A stretch of DNA of 64,000 nt from CAWJMF01 sp963843945 (GCA_963843945.1 CAWJMF010000002.1:1-64000); one strand, 5' to 3'. Shown: positions 36,516-45,872, counted from the first letter of the stretch. The notes: generated from the sequence alone by a model not told the origin. Program-made: numbers and translations.

Positions 36516-36670
36516 TGGGGGTAGAACGTTCTCGCGGGTGCCGTGGACTCCCCCGCCCTCCCGGACCCCTCCCGGGGACCTTCAAGGGGTCGGACCGGCC
36601 GCTGCGAACACCACCCGCCCCGGAGTTCCCGGAGACCCCCGCCCCGCGGTCAGGAGCCGGAATACCAGCA

Positions 36671-37231
36671 ATGCGCACCACGACGAAAGGTCAGACGGCC
36701 AGCGAGAACTCCGACGCAGTCGGGCTCGTCGTTGCGTTGCTCGTGCGCTTTCCGCAGATCGCGACGATCGTCTCGCACCCCGACGAAGGCACCCTCGCGC
36801 TGTCCTTTGCGATCGCGCTGCGGATCGACCGGCAGGCCGAGCGCGACGTCCGGGAAGCCGTGGTCGATCACGTCGAGTCGCTGGTGGCGGTGACCGGCGA
36901 GCGTCACGAGACCTTGCGCGTCGAGTGCGAGCGGGACCCGAAGATGACGTTTCTAAGGATCACGCGCGACGTCCGGACGTTCTCCCGGGAAGAGCTGGTC
37001 GTCTTGACGACGCTGTTGGCTGCGCGCTTCGGCGAGGCGCTGCTCGTCAGTGCCGCCGAGGAGAGCTTCGACGACGACCCGGCGGCCCAGGACGAGATGG
37101 TCGACTTTGCGCTCGAGGCGCTGCGCGACCCAACGCAGCAGCGCAGCCTGGTCGGTTTCCGCGAGGAGAAGCGCGTTCTCGTGTACTTCGTCAAATCGCG
37201 GAAGAAGGCGAAGGCCCGCGCCCGGTCCTAG
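36671..37231 (+). CDS. Conserved-looking cytoplasmic protein, unknown function
   Basis: A 186-residue soluble protein from an ATG at 36671. It has an alpha/beta pattern: FPQIATIVSHPDEGTLALSF, then VREAVVDHVESLVAVTGERH, TFLRITRDVRTFSREELVVL and a basic tail (VYFVKSRKKAKARARS). No signal peptide or membrane helix. I do not recognise a family. Its TAG stop is followed with zero gap by the GTG of a PHP-domain phosphoesterase, so the two are almost certainly co-translated, hinting at nucleic-acid or nucleotide metabolism. Confidence 0.7.
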   Translation: MRTTTKGQTASENSDAVGLVVALLVRFPQIATIVSHPDEGTLALSFAIALRIDRQAERDVREAVVDHVESLVAVTGERHETLRVECERDPKMTFLRITRDVRTFSREELVVLTTLLAARFGEALLVSAAEESFDDDPAAQDEMVDFALEALRDPTQQRSLVGFREEKRVLVYFVKSRKKAKARARS

Positions 37232-38035
37232 GTGCTCGTCGACTTTCATAGCCATACGACGGAAAGCGACGGGTCGCTTTCACCGGCCGAACTGGTCGCC
37301 GCGATGCGGCGCCGCGGGGTCGCGGTGTTTTCGATCAGCGACCACGACACGCTCGGCGCCTACGACGGGCTTGAAGAGTTCCCGGGCCTGCGTCGTATCA
37401 GCGGCGTCGAAATCAACACGAACTACCGCGGCAACGAAGTCCACATCCTCGGCTACGGCTTCCCGCTCGGCCCTACGGCTTTGCGGACGGTCCTCGAAAC
37501 GAATCGGCGCGAACGCAACGCGCGCGCCCGCCGGATGGTCGCGGCGCTGCAGGCCGCCGGCTGCGCGATCGACATCGACGACGTCAGGGACGGCGGCAGC
37601 GACGACGCGCCGCTCGGACGTCCGCACGTCGCGAAAGCCCTGGTTCGAGCCGGCATCGCGAGCGACGTCGACGCCGCGTTCCGGAACTTCCTCGCTCCGG
37701 GAAAACCCGGGTATGTCCCGTTCGCGCACATCACGCCGCAAGCCGCGATCGCGGCGATCGCCGATTCCGGCGGCATCCCGGTCCTCGCCCATCCCGGCCG
37801 CTTGAAAGACGTCGAGCTAATCGACGAGCTGAGCGCGGCGGGTCTCGCCGGTCTCGAAGTCTTCTATCCCACGCACCAACCCGGACAAGTGGCGCAATTC
37901 CGCGCCGCCGCCGCGCGGCTCGGCCTCGTGATGACCGCCGGCTCAGACTTCCACGACCCGCGCTGGAACGCACGCGGTGTCGGCATGGAAGTCGAGCCCG
38001 CCGACATCGCCCCGTTTCTCGCGCTGGTCAGCTAG
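37232..38035 (+). CDS. PHP-domain phosphoesterase (RNase AM / 3',5'-nucleotide phosphatase-like)
   Basis: A 267-residue protein of the trimetal PHP family (YciV/RnaAM type), which hydrolyses nucleoside 3',5'-bisphosphates or trims RNA 5' ends. Seen: DFHSHTTESDGSLSP (first metal His pair), ISDHDTLGAYDG (second), GVEINTNYRGNEVHILGYG, HITPQAAIAAIADSGGIPVL leading to AHPGR, and the C-terminal GSDFHD. GTG start directly after the preceding stop. Two hairpins beyond its end separate it from the convergent Fur-family gene. Confidence 0.9.
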   Translation: MLVDFHSHTTESDGSLSPAELVAAMRRRGVAVFSISDHDTLGAYDGLEEFPGLRRISGVEINTNYRGNEVHILGYGFPLGPTALRTVLETNRRERNARARRMVAALQAAGCAIDIDDVRDGGSDDAPLGRPHVAKALVRAGIASDVDAAFRNFLAPGKPGYVPFAHITPQAAIAAIADSGGIPVLAHPGRLKDVELIDELSAAGLAGLEVFYPTHQPGQVAQFRAAAARLGLVMTAGSDFHDPRWNARGVGMEVEPADIAPFLALVS

Positions 38036-38108
38036 CACCGACACTCGGTCACACACATCTCTGCCACTCCGGGGGTCCCGCGCGCGAAGTCCGCGCGGGG
38101 GGCGCGCA

Positions 38109-38176
38109 GGAGCGTTTTCCGGCGAAGTCGGAAAAGCGCTCCGCAGTGCCCAGGAGCCCCGCAACGTGGGGCTCCT
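38109..38176. terminator. Two tandem hairpins between convergent genes
   Basis: The first hairpin pairs 38109-38120 with 38130-38142 (one bulged base). The second pairs AGGAGCCCC (38152-38160) with GGGGCTCCT (38168-38176) around a seven-base loop, and its edge touches the Fur-family stop codon. Position between converging genes suggests bidirectional termination. T-tracts are weak, so rho independence is not assured. Confidence 0.5.
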
Positions 38177-38568
38177 TATAATGAAGAGCGGCAGGCGGCG
38201 CAGAGGCCGTAGAACTCGATCGAATGATCGTCGAGTGCGAAGGCTTGGTTCGCGAGCAAGGCGTTGCGGAAGCGGTCCATGGCATCGCAGTCGACTTCGT
38301 CGACGTGTCCGCAGCCGCGGCAAATCGCGTGGTGATGGTGCTCGTCGGTGCAGTAGACGTAGCCGGACTCGCCGCCGGGGCCGGTGCGAGCCGAGACGGT
38401 GCCGAGTTCCTCGAGCAGTTCGAGCGTGCGGTACACGGTCGACAGGGCGAGCTTGGGGTTCGAGCTCTTGAGAAGGCGGTGGATCGCGCCGGCGGTGAGG
38501 TAGCGGCGCTCGGCTTTGAGCAGGTCTGCTATCGCTTTGCGCGTCGAGGTCGCGTACAGGGTCCGCAC
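38176..38568 (-). CDS. Fur-family metalloregulator
   Basis: A 130-residue Fur/Zur/PerR-type repressor. The winged helix includes LTAGAIHRLLKSSNPKLALS and STVYRTLELLEELGTVS. Metal sites follow: HHHHAICRGCG with the first CxxC and a His cluster, and GLCAACRSSL with the second CxxC for structural zinc. Which metal it senses cannot be read from sequence alone; Fur, Zur and PerR remain possible. It is divergent from the P450 gene with 36 bases between the starts, so they share a control region. Confidence 0.9.
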   Translation of the reverse strand: MRTLYATSTRKAIADLLKAERRYLTAGAIHRLLKSSNPKLALSTVYRTLELLEELGTVSARTGPGGESGYVYCTDEHHHHAICRGCGHVDEVDCDAMDRFRNALLANQAFALDDHSIEFYGLCAACRSSL

Positions 38569-38604
38569 GCACGTTCTTTTCGCTTCGGCGTCGAAGAAGA
38601 CTGC

Positions 38605-39942
38605 GTGCGCCCTTGTCCCGGACCGCCCGGCCGCTTTGAAGCCCTGTCCGTTTTCCGCCGGCCGTTCGCTACGATTCCGGAGTTTCTGCTCGGGCTCGCG
38701 CGGCGTTACGGTCCGGTCACGCGCCTGCGCGGGCCCTTCCGGGACGTCTATCTTTTCGACGATCCCGCTTTACTCGAGGAGGTCCTCGCGGGCAAAGGCC
38801 GCTCGTTCCAAAAGAGCCGCGGCACGAAACGTCTGCGGCCGCTGCTCGGCGACGGGCTGCTCACGAGCGAAGAGCCCGAACACCTGCGCAACCGGCGGCT
38901 CGTCCAGCCGGCCTTCAACCGCAGCCGCGTCGAAGCGTACGCGCCGCGTATGGTGGCCGCGGCGCAGGGGCTGAGCGCGACGCTCAGCGACGGTCAGACA
39001 ATAGACCTGGATCGCGCGATGATGCGCCTCACGCTCGAGATCGTCGCCGAGACGATGTTCGGCAGCGACGTCTCGGATGAGACGCTCGCGATCGGGGCGG
39101 CGCTCGATCAGGCGCTCTGGGCGTATCCGGATATGGTGCGGCTTTTTGGCGAAGTCAACGACGTGTTTCCGACGCGTACCGGGCGGCGCTTTCGCCGGGC
39201 GCGGGCCGGTTTGCGCGGGATGGTGGAGCAGCTTATCGCTCGGCGCCGCGGCGCCGGCGACCGGGGCGATTTCGTTTCGCTCTTGATCGCCGCGCGGGAC
39301 GAACGCGGCGCGTTCTCGGACGCGCAGGCGCGTGACGAAGCGCTGACAATTTTGCTGGCCGGTCACGAGACGACGGCCAACGCGCTCACCTGGACGTTCG
39401 ATTTGCTGGGGCGCCACCCCGACGCCGCGCGCCGCGTGGACGAGGAGTTGGCGTCGGCACTCGGCGGCGCGGCGCCGGGCCTCGACGACCTCGCGCGCTT
39501 GCCGCTGTTACGCGGCGCCATTTCCGAAGCGCTGCGCCTTTTTCCGCCGGCGTGGTTGACGGGCCGCAGCGCGCTGGAGACCGTTCGCATCGGCGCGTGC
39601 GAGCTGCATCGCGGTGACGTTGCGCTGCTGAGCCCGTATGTCACGCACCGCAATCCGCGGCTGTGGAGCGAGCCCGAGCGCTTCAAGCCGGAGCGCTGGG
39701 TCGACGGGCCCCGGCCCGAACGCTTCGCGTTCTTTCCGTTCGGCGGCGGTACGCGGACGTGTATCGGCGAGTCGTTCGCGTGGCTCGAAGCGACGCTCGT
39801 TCTCGCCACGCTGCTGCAGCGGCTTCGTTTCGAACTGGTCGACCCCGAGCCGGTTCCGCTCGCACCACTCGTCACGCTGCGGCCGGCACGTCCGATTCGC
39901 GTGCGGGTCGCACTGCGCCGGCCGGAGCCGATCGCTAGCTAA
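38605..39942 (+). CDS. Cytochrome P450
   Basis: A 445-residue heme monooxygenase. The oxygen-binding I helix has AGHETT (residues 252-257), the K helix ExxR is EALR (Glu308-Arg311), and the heme loop is FGGGTRTCIG with Cys386 as axial ligand. KPERWVDG is the usual meander motif. No membrane anchor is present. GTG at 38605 gives the proline-rich start (VRPCPGPPGR) expected for P450s; the longer open frame is antisense to the Fur-family gene. Substrate unknown; no ferredoxin or reductase is adjacent. Its 3' end overlaps the convergent cyclodeaminase gene by eight bases. Confidence 0.93.
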   Translation: MRPCPGPPGRFEALSVFRRPFATIPEFLLGLARRYGPVTRLRGPFRDVYLFDDPALLEEVLAGKGRSFQKSRGTKRLRPLLGDGLLTSEEPEHLRNRRLVQPAFNRSRVEAYAPRMVAAAQGLSATLSDGQTIDLDRAMMRLTLEIVAETMFGSDVSDETLAIGAALDQALWAYPDMVRLFGEVNDVFPTRTGRRFRRARAGLRGMVEQLIARRRGAGDRGDFVSLLIAARDERGAFSDAQARDEALTILLAGHETTANALTWTFDLLGRHPDAARRVDEELASALGGAAPGLDDLARLPLLRGAISEALRLFPPAWLTGRSALETVRIGACELHRGDVALLSPYVTHRNPRLWSEPERFKPERWVDGPRPERFAFFPFGGGTRTCIGESFAWLEATLVLATLLQRLRFELVDPEPVPLAPLVTLRPARPIRVRVALRRPEPIAS

Positions 39943-40550
39943 GCGCCGCGCGCACCTTCGCGCGCAGGTCGTGGGCCGCCGTCTCGATGCGGTTGAGTTC
40001 GCCGGCTTGCCGCGCAACGAGTTCGGCGTCGTGAAGGTAGCGATGGTTGACGCGTACGTTATAGGCGCTCGCCGCGAGCGCCGCGGCTGCAAATTCCGCG
40101 GCGCAGCCCACGTCGCTGGCGAGATGCTCGTTCTCGAGGTGCGCCGCGTCGTTGGCAAGCCGGAGCGTCGCGAGCGCCAGCTTCGCAGCGGCGAGCGGTT
40201 CCGCGGCGGCGTCCGCGAGCGCGGCCTGAATTCGCGCCGTTCGGGCGGCTTTTTCAGCGGGCGTCGAGCGCGGCAATGCTTGAGCCGCGACGACGCCCGC
40301 ATACGCGCGCTCGTCGGCCGTTCGCGCAGCGAGAAGTTCGCGGCGCCGCGGCATCGGCTTCGGCGACCAGGCGCTCGGCTTCGGAACGTTTTGCGGCGTA
40401 CTTTGCGTTGCCCAGCGTGAGCCGCGCGACCATGGCGACGAGCGCCGCGCCTGCCGCTGCGACGATGGTCGCAGCGCTGCCGCCGCCGGGCGTCGGCTGC
40501 GACGAGGCCAGCGCTTCGAGATACGACTCGATCGATTCCACCTGCGCCAC
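39935..40550 (-). pseudogene. Cyclodeaminase/cyclohydrolase (FchA-like), frame broken by one extra base
   Basis: Two minus-strand frames join into about 204 residues of the formiminotetrahydrofolate cyclodeaminase / methenyl-THF cyclohydrolase family (folate one-carbon metabolism). The first part has the signature SQPTPGGGSAATIVAAAGAA and LGNAKYAAKRSEAERLVAEA; the second continues RRELLAARTADERAYAGVV and ends with LNRIETAAHDLRAKVRAAL. Total length 616 is 3n+1. Deleting one G in the CGGCGCCGCGG run at 40341-40351 restores a continuous protein of the right size. Error or recent inactivation are both possible. It is divergent from ahcY and metK. Confidence 0.85.
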
Positions 40551-40674
40551 CTTTCACGCCGGGCGCGGAGAAGCTTTGTGGGGGCCGGGAGCCGCTCCGG
40601 AGAACCAGCGTCGGATCGCTTTCGATTGTTTCAAAGATCGGCGAGCCTCCGCAACACGACAAAAGGAGAACCTG

Positions 40675-41949
40675 TTGCAAACCATCGATCGTCCGCTTGG
40701 GGACGTCAAGGACCGGAGCCTCGCAGATGCCGGCCGCTCGCGCATTGAGTGGGCCGCGACCTTCATGCCCGTCCTAGCGCAGATTCAAGATCGCTTTGCT
40801 GCCGAGAAGCCCTTGGCCGGCGTACGCATCGCGGGCTGTCTGCACGTCACCACGGAAACCGCTAACCTCATGCTGGCCCTCCAGGCCGGCGGCGCCGAGA
40901 TCGCGCTCTGCGCCTCAAACCCGCTCTCGACGCAAGACGACGTCGCCGCGGCGCTCTCCGAACACTACGCCATCCCGACCTTCGCGATCAAGGGCGAAGA
41001 CAACCAAACCTACTATCAGCACATCGAAGCGGTTCTCGCGACCCGGCCGCACATGACGATGGACGACGGTTGCGACTTGGTCACAACGCTGATGACCAAA
41101 CATCCCGATCTGCTCGAGGGCATGATCGGCGGCTGCGAAGAGACGACGACGGGCGTCATCCGCCTCCACGCGATGGAGAAGGACGGCGTGCTGCCGTACC
41201 CGGTGATCGCGGTCAACGACGCGCTGACCAAGCACATGTTCGACAATCGCTATGGAACGGGCCAGTCGACGATCGACGGCATCATCCGCGCGACCAACGT
41301 GCTGCTGGCCGGCCACACGGTGGTCGTCGTCGGCTACGGCTGGTGCGGCCGCGGCGTGGCCTCGCGAGCCAAGGGTCTGGGCGCGCACGTCGTGGTCACC
41401 GAGATCGATCCGCGTAAGGCGCTTGAAGCCGCGATGGACGGGTTCATGGTGATGCCGATGGCTGAGGCGGCGAAGATCGGCGACGTATTCGTCACCGTGA
41501 CCGGCAACTATCACGTCATTCGCGACGAGCATTTCGACGCGATGAAAGACGGCGCCATCGTCTGCAACTCGGGCCACTTCAACGACGAGCTCGACCTCGA
41601 CGTGCTTGCCCGGAAGGCCGTCTCGACGTCCCGCCCGCGGCCGTTCGTCGAAGCGTTCAAGCTTCCGAGCGGAAAGACGGTCCGCATTCTCGCGGACGGA
41701 CGTCTGATCAACCTCGCGGCAGCCGAAGGCCACCCGGCAGCCGTGATGGATATGTCGTTCGCCAACCAGGCACTGGCGGCCGGCCACTTGGCCCTGCACC
41801 ACGCCGCTCTCGAGAAGAAAGTCTACTCGGTCCCGGACGTCATCGACGAAGAGGTCGCGCGCCTCAAGCTCGCCGCGATGAACATCGCGATCGATACCTT
41901 GACGCCCGAGCAGCTCAAGTACATGGCGTCTTGGTCGGAGGGTACGTAG
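40675..41949 (+). CDS. ahcY: Adenosylhomocysteinase
   Basis: A 424-residue NAD-dependent enzyme that splits S-adenosylhomocysteine into adenosine and homocysteine, recycling the product of SAM-dependent methylation. Motifs: HVTTETANLMLALQAGGAEI, CEETTTGVIRLHAMEKDG, NDALTKHMFDNRYGTGQSTI, the NAD loop VVGYGWCGRGVA, SGHFNDELDLD, and C-terminal TPEQLKYMASW. TTG at 40675 lies six bases after AAGGAG and matches the family length. metK follows with no gap (TAG then TTG), a sensible methyl-cycle pair. The 124-base leader shows no SAH or SAM riboswitch that I can match. Confidence 0.95.
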   Translation: MQTIDRPLGDVKDRSLADAGRSRIEWAATFMPVLAQIQDRFAAEKPLAGVRIAGCLHVTTETANLMLALQAGGAEIALCASNPLSTQDDVAAALSEHYAIPTFAIKGEDNQTYYQHIEAVLATRPHMTMDDGCDLVTTLMTKHPDLLEGMIGGCEETTTGVIRLHAMEKDGVLPYPVIAVNDALTKHMFDNRYGTGQSTIDGIIRATNVLLAGHTVVVVGYGWCGRGVASRAKGLGAHVVVTEIDPRKALEAAMDGFMVMPMAEAAKIGDVFVTVTGNYHVIRDEHFDAMKDGAIVCNSGHFNDELDLDVLARKAVSTSRPRPFVEAFKLPSGKTVRILADGRLINLAAAEGHPAAVMDMSFANQALAAGHLALHHAALEKKVYSVPDVIDEEVARLKLAAMNIAIDTLTPEQLKYMASWSEGT

Positions 41950-43186
41950 TTGGCATATCGCCGCCTCTTCACGTCGGAATCGGTGACCGAGGGCCATCCG
42001 GATAAGGTCGCCGACCAGATCTCCGACGCCGTGCTCGACGCCATTCTCAAAGACGATCCGTACGGCCGCGTCGCGGTCGAGACGTTTGCGATCACCGGGC
42101 AGATCCACATCGCGGGTGAGGTCTCGACGAAGACCTACATCGACATCCCGAAGATCGTGCGCGCCACGATCGCCGAGATCGGCTACACGCGCTCGCACAT
42201 CGGGTTCGACGCCGAAACCTGCGGCGTCTCGGTCTCGATCGACGAACAGTCGCCCGACATCGCGATGGGCGTCGACAAGTCGATGGAAGCCAAGGAGGGT
42301 TTGGGCAGCGATAAGTTCGAGGCAATCGGTGCCGGCGACCAGGGGATGATGTTCGGCTACGCTTGCCGCGAGACGCCCGAACTCATGCCGCTGCCGATCG
42401 TGCTGGCGCACAATCTCACCCGCATGCTCGCCGCCGTCCGCAAGAACGGCGACATCACCGTACTTGCGGCCCGACGGGAAATCGCAAGTGACGGTCGAGT
42501 ACGAGGGCGATCGCCCCGTGCGGGTCGATGCCGTCGTCATCTCAACCCAGCACGATCCCGACGTTCCGCTCGAGACGATTCGCAGCGAAGTTACCCAGCG
42601 CGTGATCGACCAAGTCATCCCGAAGTCGCTGCGCGACGCGAACACCCGCATTTTCGTGAACCCCACCGGACGCTTTGTGATCGGGGGTCCCAAGGGCGAC
42701 GCGGGCTTGACCGGTCGCAAGATCATCGCCGACACCTACGGCGGGATGGCGCGCCACGGCGGCGGCGCCTTCTCCGGCAAGGATCCGACCAAGGTCGATC
42801 GTTCGGCGGCCTACGCAGCGCGGCACGTCGCCAAGAACATCGTTGCGGCACGGCTGGCCGAACGTTGCGAAGTGCAGGTCGCGTACGCGATCGGCGTCGC
42901 GCACCCGGTCAGCGTCCTGGTCGAGACCTTCGGAACCGCAACGATCGAGGAAGAGAAGATCGCGGAGCTGGTCAAGCGCTTCTTCGATTTGCGCCCGGCC
43001 GCGATCATCCACAACCTCGACCTGCGCCGGCCGATCTACAAACAAACGGCGGCGTACGGTCACTTTGGAAGGCCCGACCTCGACCTTCCGTGGGAGCGTC
43101 TCGACCGGGTCGAGGAACTGCGCGCGGCGGCGGGTTTGCCACCGCTTCCCGAGCGCGAGCTCTCGACGCCGCTCGCCGGAAGCTAA
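41950..43186 (+). pseudogene. metK: S-adenosylmethionine synthetase, frame broken by one extra base at 42460
   Basis: Two frames together encode a full MetK (about 411 residues), which makes SAM from methionine and ATP. First part: LFTSESVTEGHPDKVADQIS, GAGDQGMMFGYACRETPELM, then RKNGDIT. Second part: YLRPDGKSQVTVEYEGD, FVIGGPKGDAGLTGRKII, GGGAFSGKDPTKVDRSAAYA. Length 1237 is 3n+1. Removing the G at 42460 converts ACC GTA CTT into ACC TAC TTG and restores the standard reading across the break. Since metK is normally essential, sequence error is the likeliest cause. TTG start abuts the ahcY stop. Confidence 0.93.
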
Positions 43187-43199
43187 GCGCCCGCCGCGC

Positions 43200-44420
43200 T
43201 CAGCGCGCCTCCCGTCGAATCGCCGGAAAGAGCGAGATCGCGAAAGCCATCGCGAGATAGCCGAATCCGGAGATTGCGATCGGGATGCGCGCCCCGTAGT
43301 GGTCGGCGAGTAGACCGCCGAGGATCGCGCCGGGCACGGTACCGACCAGCACCACGAGCCGCGCCGCGCCGAAGACGCGACCGACGAGTTCTTCGGGGGT
43401 GACCCGGGTTCGCCAGCCGACGATCTGCGTCACTTCCAGGAGGACGCACGCATTGGTCAGCGCGAGGAAGAAGACCGCAACCGCGAGATTGTGCGTGAAC
43501 ACGACCGGTATGAAGAGCGCGCCGTCGAGGATGTACGCGACGATCATGATGCGTCCGAACGGCCAGTTCGCCGGAAGGCGGCCGCCCAGATACGAGCCCG
43601 CAAGCGCCCCGATCGCGCCGATGCCTAGTGCGTAGCCGACGTGCAGGTCGCTCGCCCCGAAATCGCGCTTGAGAAACGGGATGAAGACCGCACCGGTCAT
43701 GAGTCCGAAGAAGTTGAAGAAGAGCGAGACGAGCGACATCGAGCGCATCGTCACGTCGTTCCAGAGAAACCGGAAGCCGATGGCGATGTCGGAGACGACA
43801 TCCCGTGGGGAGGGCAAGCCGCTCGGACGATCGGGACCGAGCGAATCGGTCGCCGCCAGCGAGAATTGCGAGATCAGGTAGGTTCCCGCATTGATCGCGA
43901 GCGCCGGCAGCGGTCCGACCAGCGCGAAGAGCGCACCCCCGACCGGCGGTAGGATCATCTGCGCCATCTGCTCGGCGGCAAGCAACGCCGAGATCGCTTT
44001 CGTGGCGCGATGCTTTCCGATCAAGTAGGGGATCGTGGAAGCTTGCCCGCCGACGAAAACCGCGGCGGCGATGGAAATGACAGCGATTCCCGAGTAGAGC
44101 ATCCACAGCTTCAAGAAACCGAGCGCGTAGCCGGCCGCGAACAGCAATAGCACCGAAAAGCGCACGAAGTCGCACGCGATCATCAAACGCCGGCGGTCGA
44201 GGCGGTCGGCCAGCGAGCCGCCGATCAGCCCGAAGAGTGCGAAGGGGCCGAATTCGAGCGCGTAGGTGATGCCCGTCGAGAGCGCCGAGCCCGTGAGGTG
44301 GTAGACGAGCAGCGGGATCGCGATGACCCGTAAGCCGTCGCCGACGTAGCTGAACGCCTGGCCCGTGTAAAACAGGCTAAAACTTCGATTGGAAAAGACG
44401 CTTTCGACGCGTGTTGACAT
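43200..44420 (-). CDS. MFS transporter (exporter type)
   Basis: A 406-residue major facilitator with twelve predicted helices. The loop 2-3 motif is seen as GGSLADRLDRRRLMIACDF, and later GSYLGGRLPANWPFGRIMIV in the second half. The layout matches the EntS/MFS_3 group of small-molecule exporters. ATG at 44420. It converges with metK and is divergent from corA. The substrate is not deducible; siderophores and drugs are typical of the group. Confidence 0.85.
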   Translation of the reverse strand: MSTRVESVFSNRSFSLFYTGQAFSYVGDGLRVIAIPLLVYHLTGSALSTGITYALEFGPFALFGLIGGSLADRLDRRRLMIACDFVRFSVLLLFAAGYALGFLKLWMLYSGIAVISIAAAVFVGGQASTIPYLIGKHRATKAISALLAAEQMAQMILPPVGGALFALVGPLPALAINAGTYLISQFSLAATDSLGPDRPSGLPSPRDVVSDIAIGFRFLWNDVTMRSMSLVSLFFNFFGLMTGAVFIPFLKRDFGASDLHVGYALGIGAIGALAGSYLGGRLPANWPFGRIMIVAYILDGALFIPVVFTHNLAVAVFFLALTNACVLLEVTQIVGWRTRVTPEELVGRVFGAARLVVLVGTVPGAILGGLLADHYGARIPIAISGFGYLAMAFAISLFPAIRREAR

Positions 44421-44588
44421 GAGAGAGCGACCCCGGGTGACGTAAAAAGGAGTTTCGTCATGGGAAAATGCGCGCGCGGCGCAGCCCGTTGGGGCGCTAC
44501 AATCTCATACCGCTTAGTGTATCGCGAACTGTCAAGTCGCGCTCGGGCGCAGGAGCCGCGTATCCGCGCTCGCTAGTAGCGAGGGGCC

Positions 44589-45605
44589 ATGATCGAGGCA
44601 CCCGAGCCCGAAAGCGCGCCGCCCCGCACCGGCTCCGCGCCGCATTGCGTCGAGTTTCGCGAAGGCCGGCGCCACGGACTCATCGGCGATTTGGATGCGA
44701 TCGGCGGCGCCATCGCCGGCAGTTCGCTCATTTGGTTGGACTTGGTCGACCCAAGTCCCGAAGAACTGGCATTGTTGCAGCGCGAATTCCATCTCCATCC
44801 GCTTGCGATTGAAGACGCCGCGACGCCGCACGAGCGACCGAAAATTCAGGCGTACGACGGCTACCTCTCCGTCATCGTGCATCCGGTTACGTGGGAGGGC
44901 GAGCGATTGCTCGTCCACGAGCTTTCGATCTTCGCCGGCAAGCAATACTTGATCACGATCAGCCGCTCCCCGCGCTTTCCTCTCGATGAGGTCGAACGCC
45001 GCTGGCAAATGCACGACGGTTCGATCGGCGAAGACTCGAGTTTTCTGCTGTACACGCTGCTCGACACCGTCGTCGACGGATACTTCCCGATCTCCGACCG
45101 GCTCGAGGAGTGGATCAACGACCTTCAGGCACAGGTTTTCGATCTGCGCTCCAACGCCACCGAGCAGCTGCGCGAGATCTTCGTTCTCAAGCAAGACGTG
45201 CACCAAGCGCGCCGCGCCGTCACGCCGATGCGCGAAATCGTCCAGCCGATCGTCCGCGGCGACTTCAAGTTCTTGGATCGCGAGGCGCTCTATTACCGGG
45301 ACGTTTACGACCACGCCGTGCGCGTGATCGATCAGCTCGACTCGGCGCGCGACTTCCTGAACAGCGCGCTCGACGTTCTGCTCTCGATGGTCGCCAACCG
45401 TCAGAATGAAGTCTCCAAACAGCTCGCGATCATCGCGACGATCTTCCTGCCGCTCACCTACATCACGGGCTTCTTCGGCATGAACTTCGCCTTCATGACC
45501 GACCGTATCACGAAGCCCTGGGCGTTCTGGTATCTCGGAATCGGCTCGCAGGTCATCTGCCTCGCGATACTGCTGCTCTACTTCCGTTGGAAGCGCTGGT
45601 TCTAG
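44589..45605 (+). CDS. corA: CorA-type magnesium/cobalt channel
   Basis: A 338-residue CorA-family protein. A large N-terminal cytoplasmic domain (WLDLVDPSPEELALLQREFH, FAGKQYLITISRSPRFPLDE) leads to a long stalk helix and two C-terminal membrane helices. The signature GMNF is present in YITGFFGMNFAF at the end of helix one, and the basic tail YFRWKRWF closes the protein. It forms pentameric Mg2+ channels in the inner membrane. The next feature downstream is tRNA-Asn, with its own promoter. Confidence 0.93.
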   Translation: MIEAPEPESAPPRTGSAPHCVEFREGRRHGLIGDLDAIGGAIAGSSLIWLDLVDPSPEELALLQREFHLHPLAIEDAATPHERPKIQAYDGYLSVIVHPVTWEGERLLVHELSIFAGKQYLITISRSPRFPLDEVERRWQMHDGSIGEDSSFLLYTLLDTVVDGYFPISDRLEEWINDLQAQVFDLRSNATEQLREIFVLKQDVHQARRAVTPMREIVQPIVRGDFKFLDREALYYRDVYDHAVRVIDQLDSARDFLNSALDVLLSMVANRQNEVSKQLAIIATIFLPLTYITGFFGMNFAFMTDRITKPWAFWYLGIGSQVICLAILLLYFRWKRWF

Positions 45606-45639
45606 GGCGCCCCGCCAGGCAGGTCCCGACCGAAGCGCT

Positions 45640-45667
45640 TGACGGCGCCCTGAAAGACGCTATGATG
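45640..45667 (+). promoter_or_regulatory. Sigma-70 promoter of tRNA-Asn
   Basis: TTGACG (45640-45645), a 16-base spacer and TATGAT (45662-45667) match the housekeeping consensus well. The mature tRNA begins at 45727, leaving a leader of roughly 50 bases. Confidence 0.75.
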
Positions 45668-45726
45668 TGGTCTGCCGGGAAGGGCAGCCGCTGGCACCGT
45701 GGAAGCCCCGTGACCGGCCGGTACGT

Positions 45727-45802
45727 TCCCGAATAGCTCAGTTGGTAGAGCAGCTGACTGTTAATCAGCGGGTCGTTGGTTCGAGTCCAACTTCGGGAGC
45801 CA
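45727..45802 (+). tRNA. tRNA-Asn (GTT)
   Basis: A 76-nucleotide tRNA with encoded CCA. Acceptor TCCCGAA pairs with TTCGGGA; D loop AGTTGGTA; anticodon loop CTGTTAA with GTT; T arm GGTTCGAGTCC. Its last 47 bases are repeated exactly at 48542-48588, which marks it as an integration target. Confidence 0.96.
45756..45802 (+). repeat. Island attachment repeat, left copy (attL, inside tRNA-Asn)
   Basis: A 47-base direct repeat covering the tRNA-Asn anticodon loop to CCA. The second copy is at 48542-48588 in the same orientation. This is the classic footprint of tyrosine-recombinase integration into a tRNA gene. Confidence 0.92.
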
Positions 45803-45872
45803 CTCCACCCTTACTGTGTAAGGTTTTGCAGCTCGTTGCCGGCGTCATCGATCGCTCGAGACTGCGCGGCGG

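Noticed and set aside
40551..40674. SAH or SAM riboswitch before ahcY-metK
   Set aside because: I looked for the conserved cores and pairing of the known classes and found none. A covariance-model scan of this 124-base leader would be decisive.
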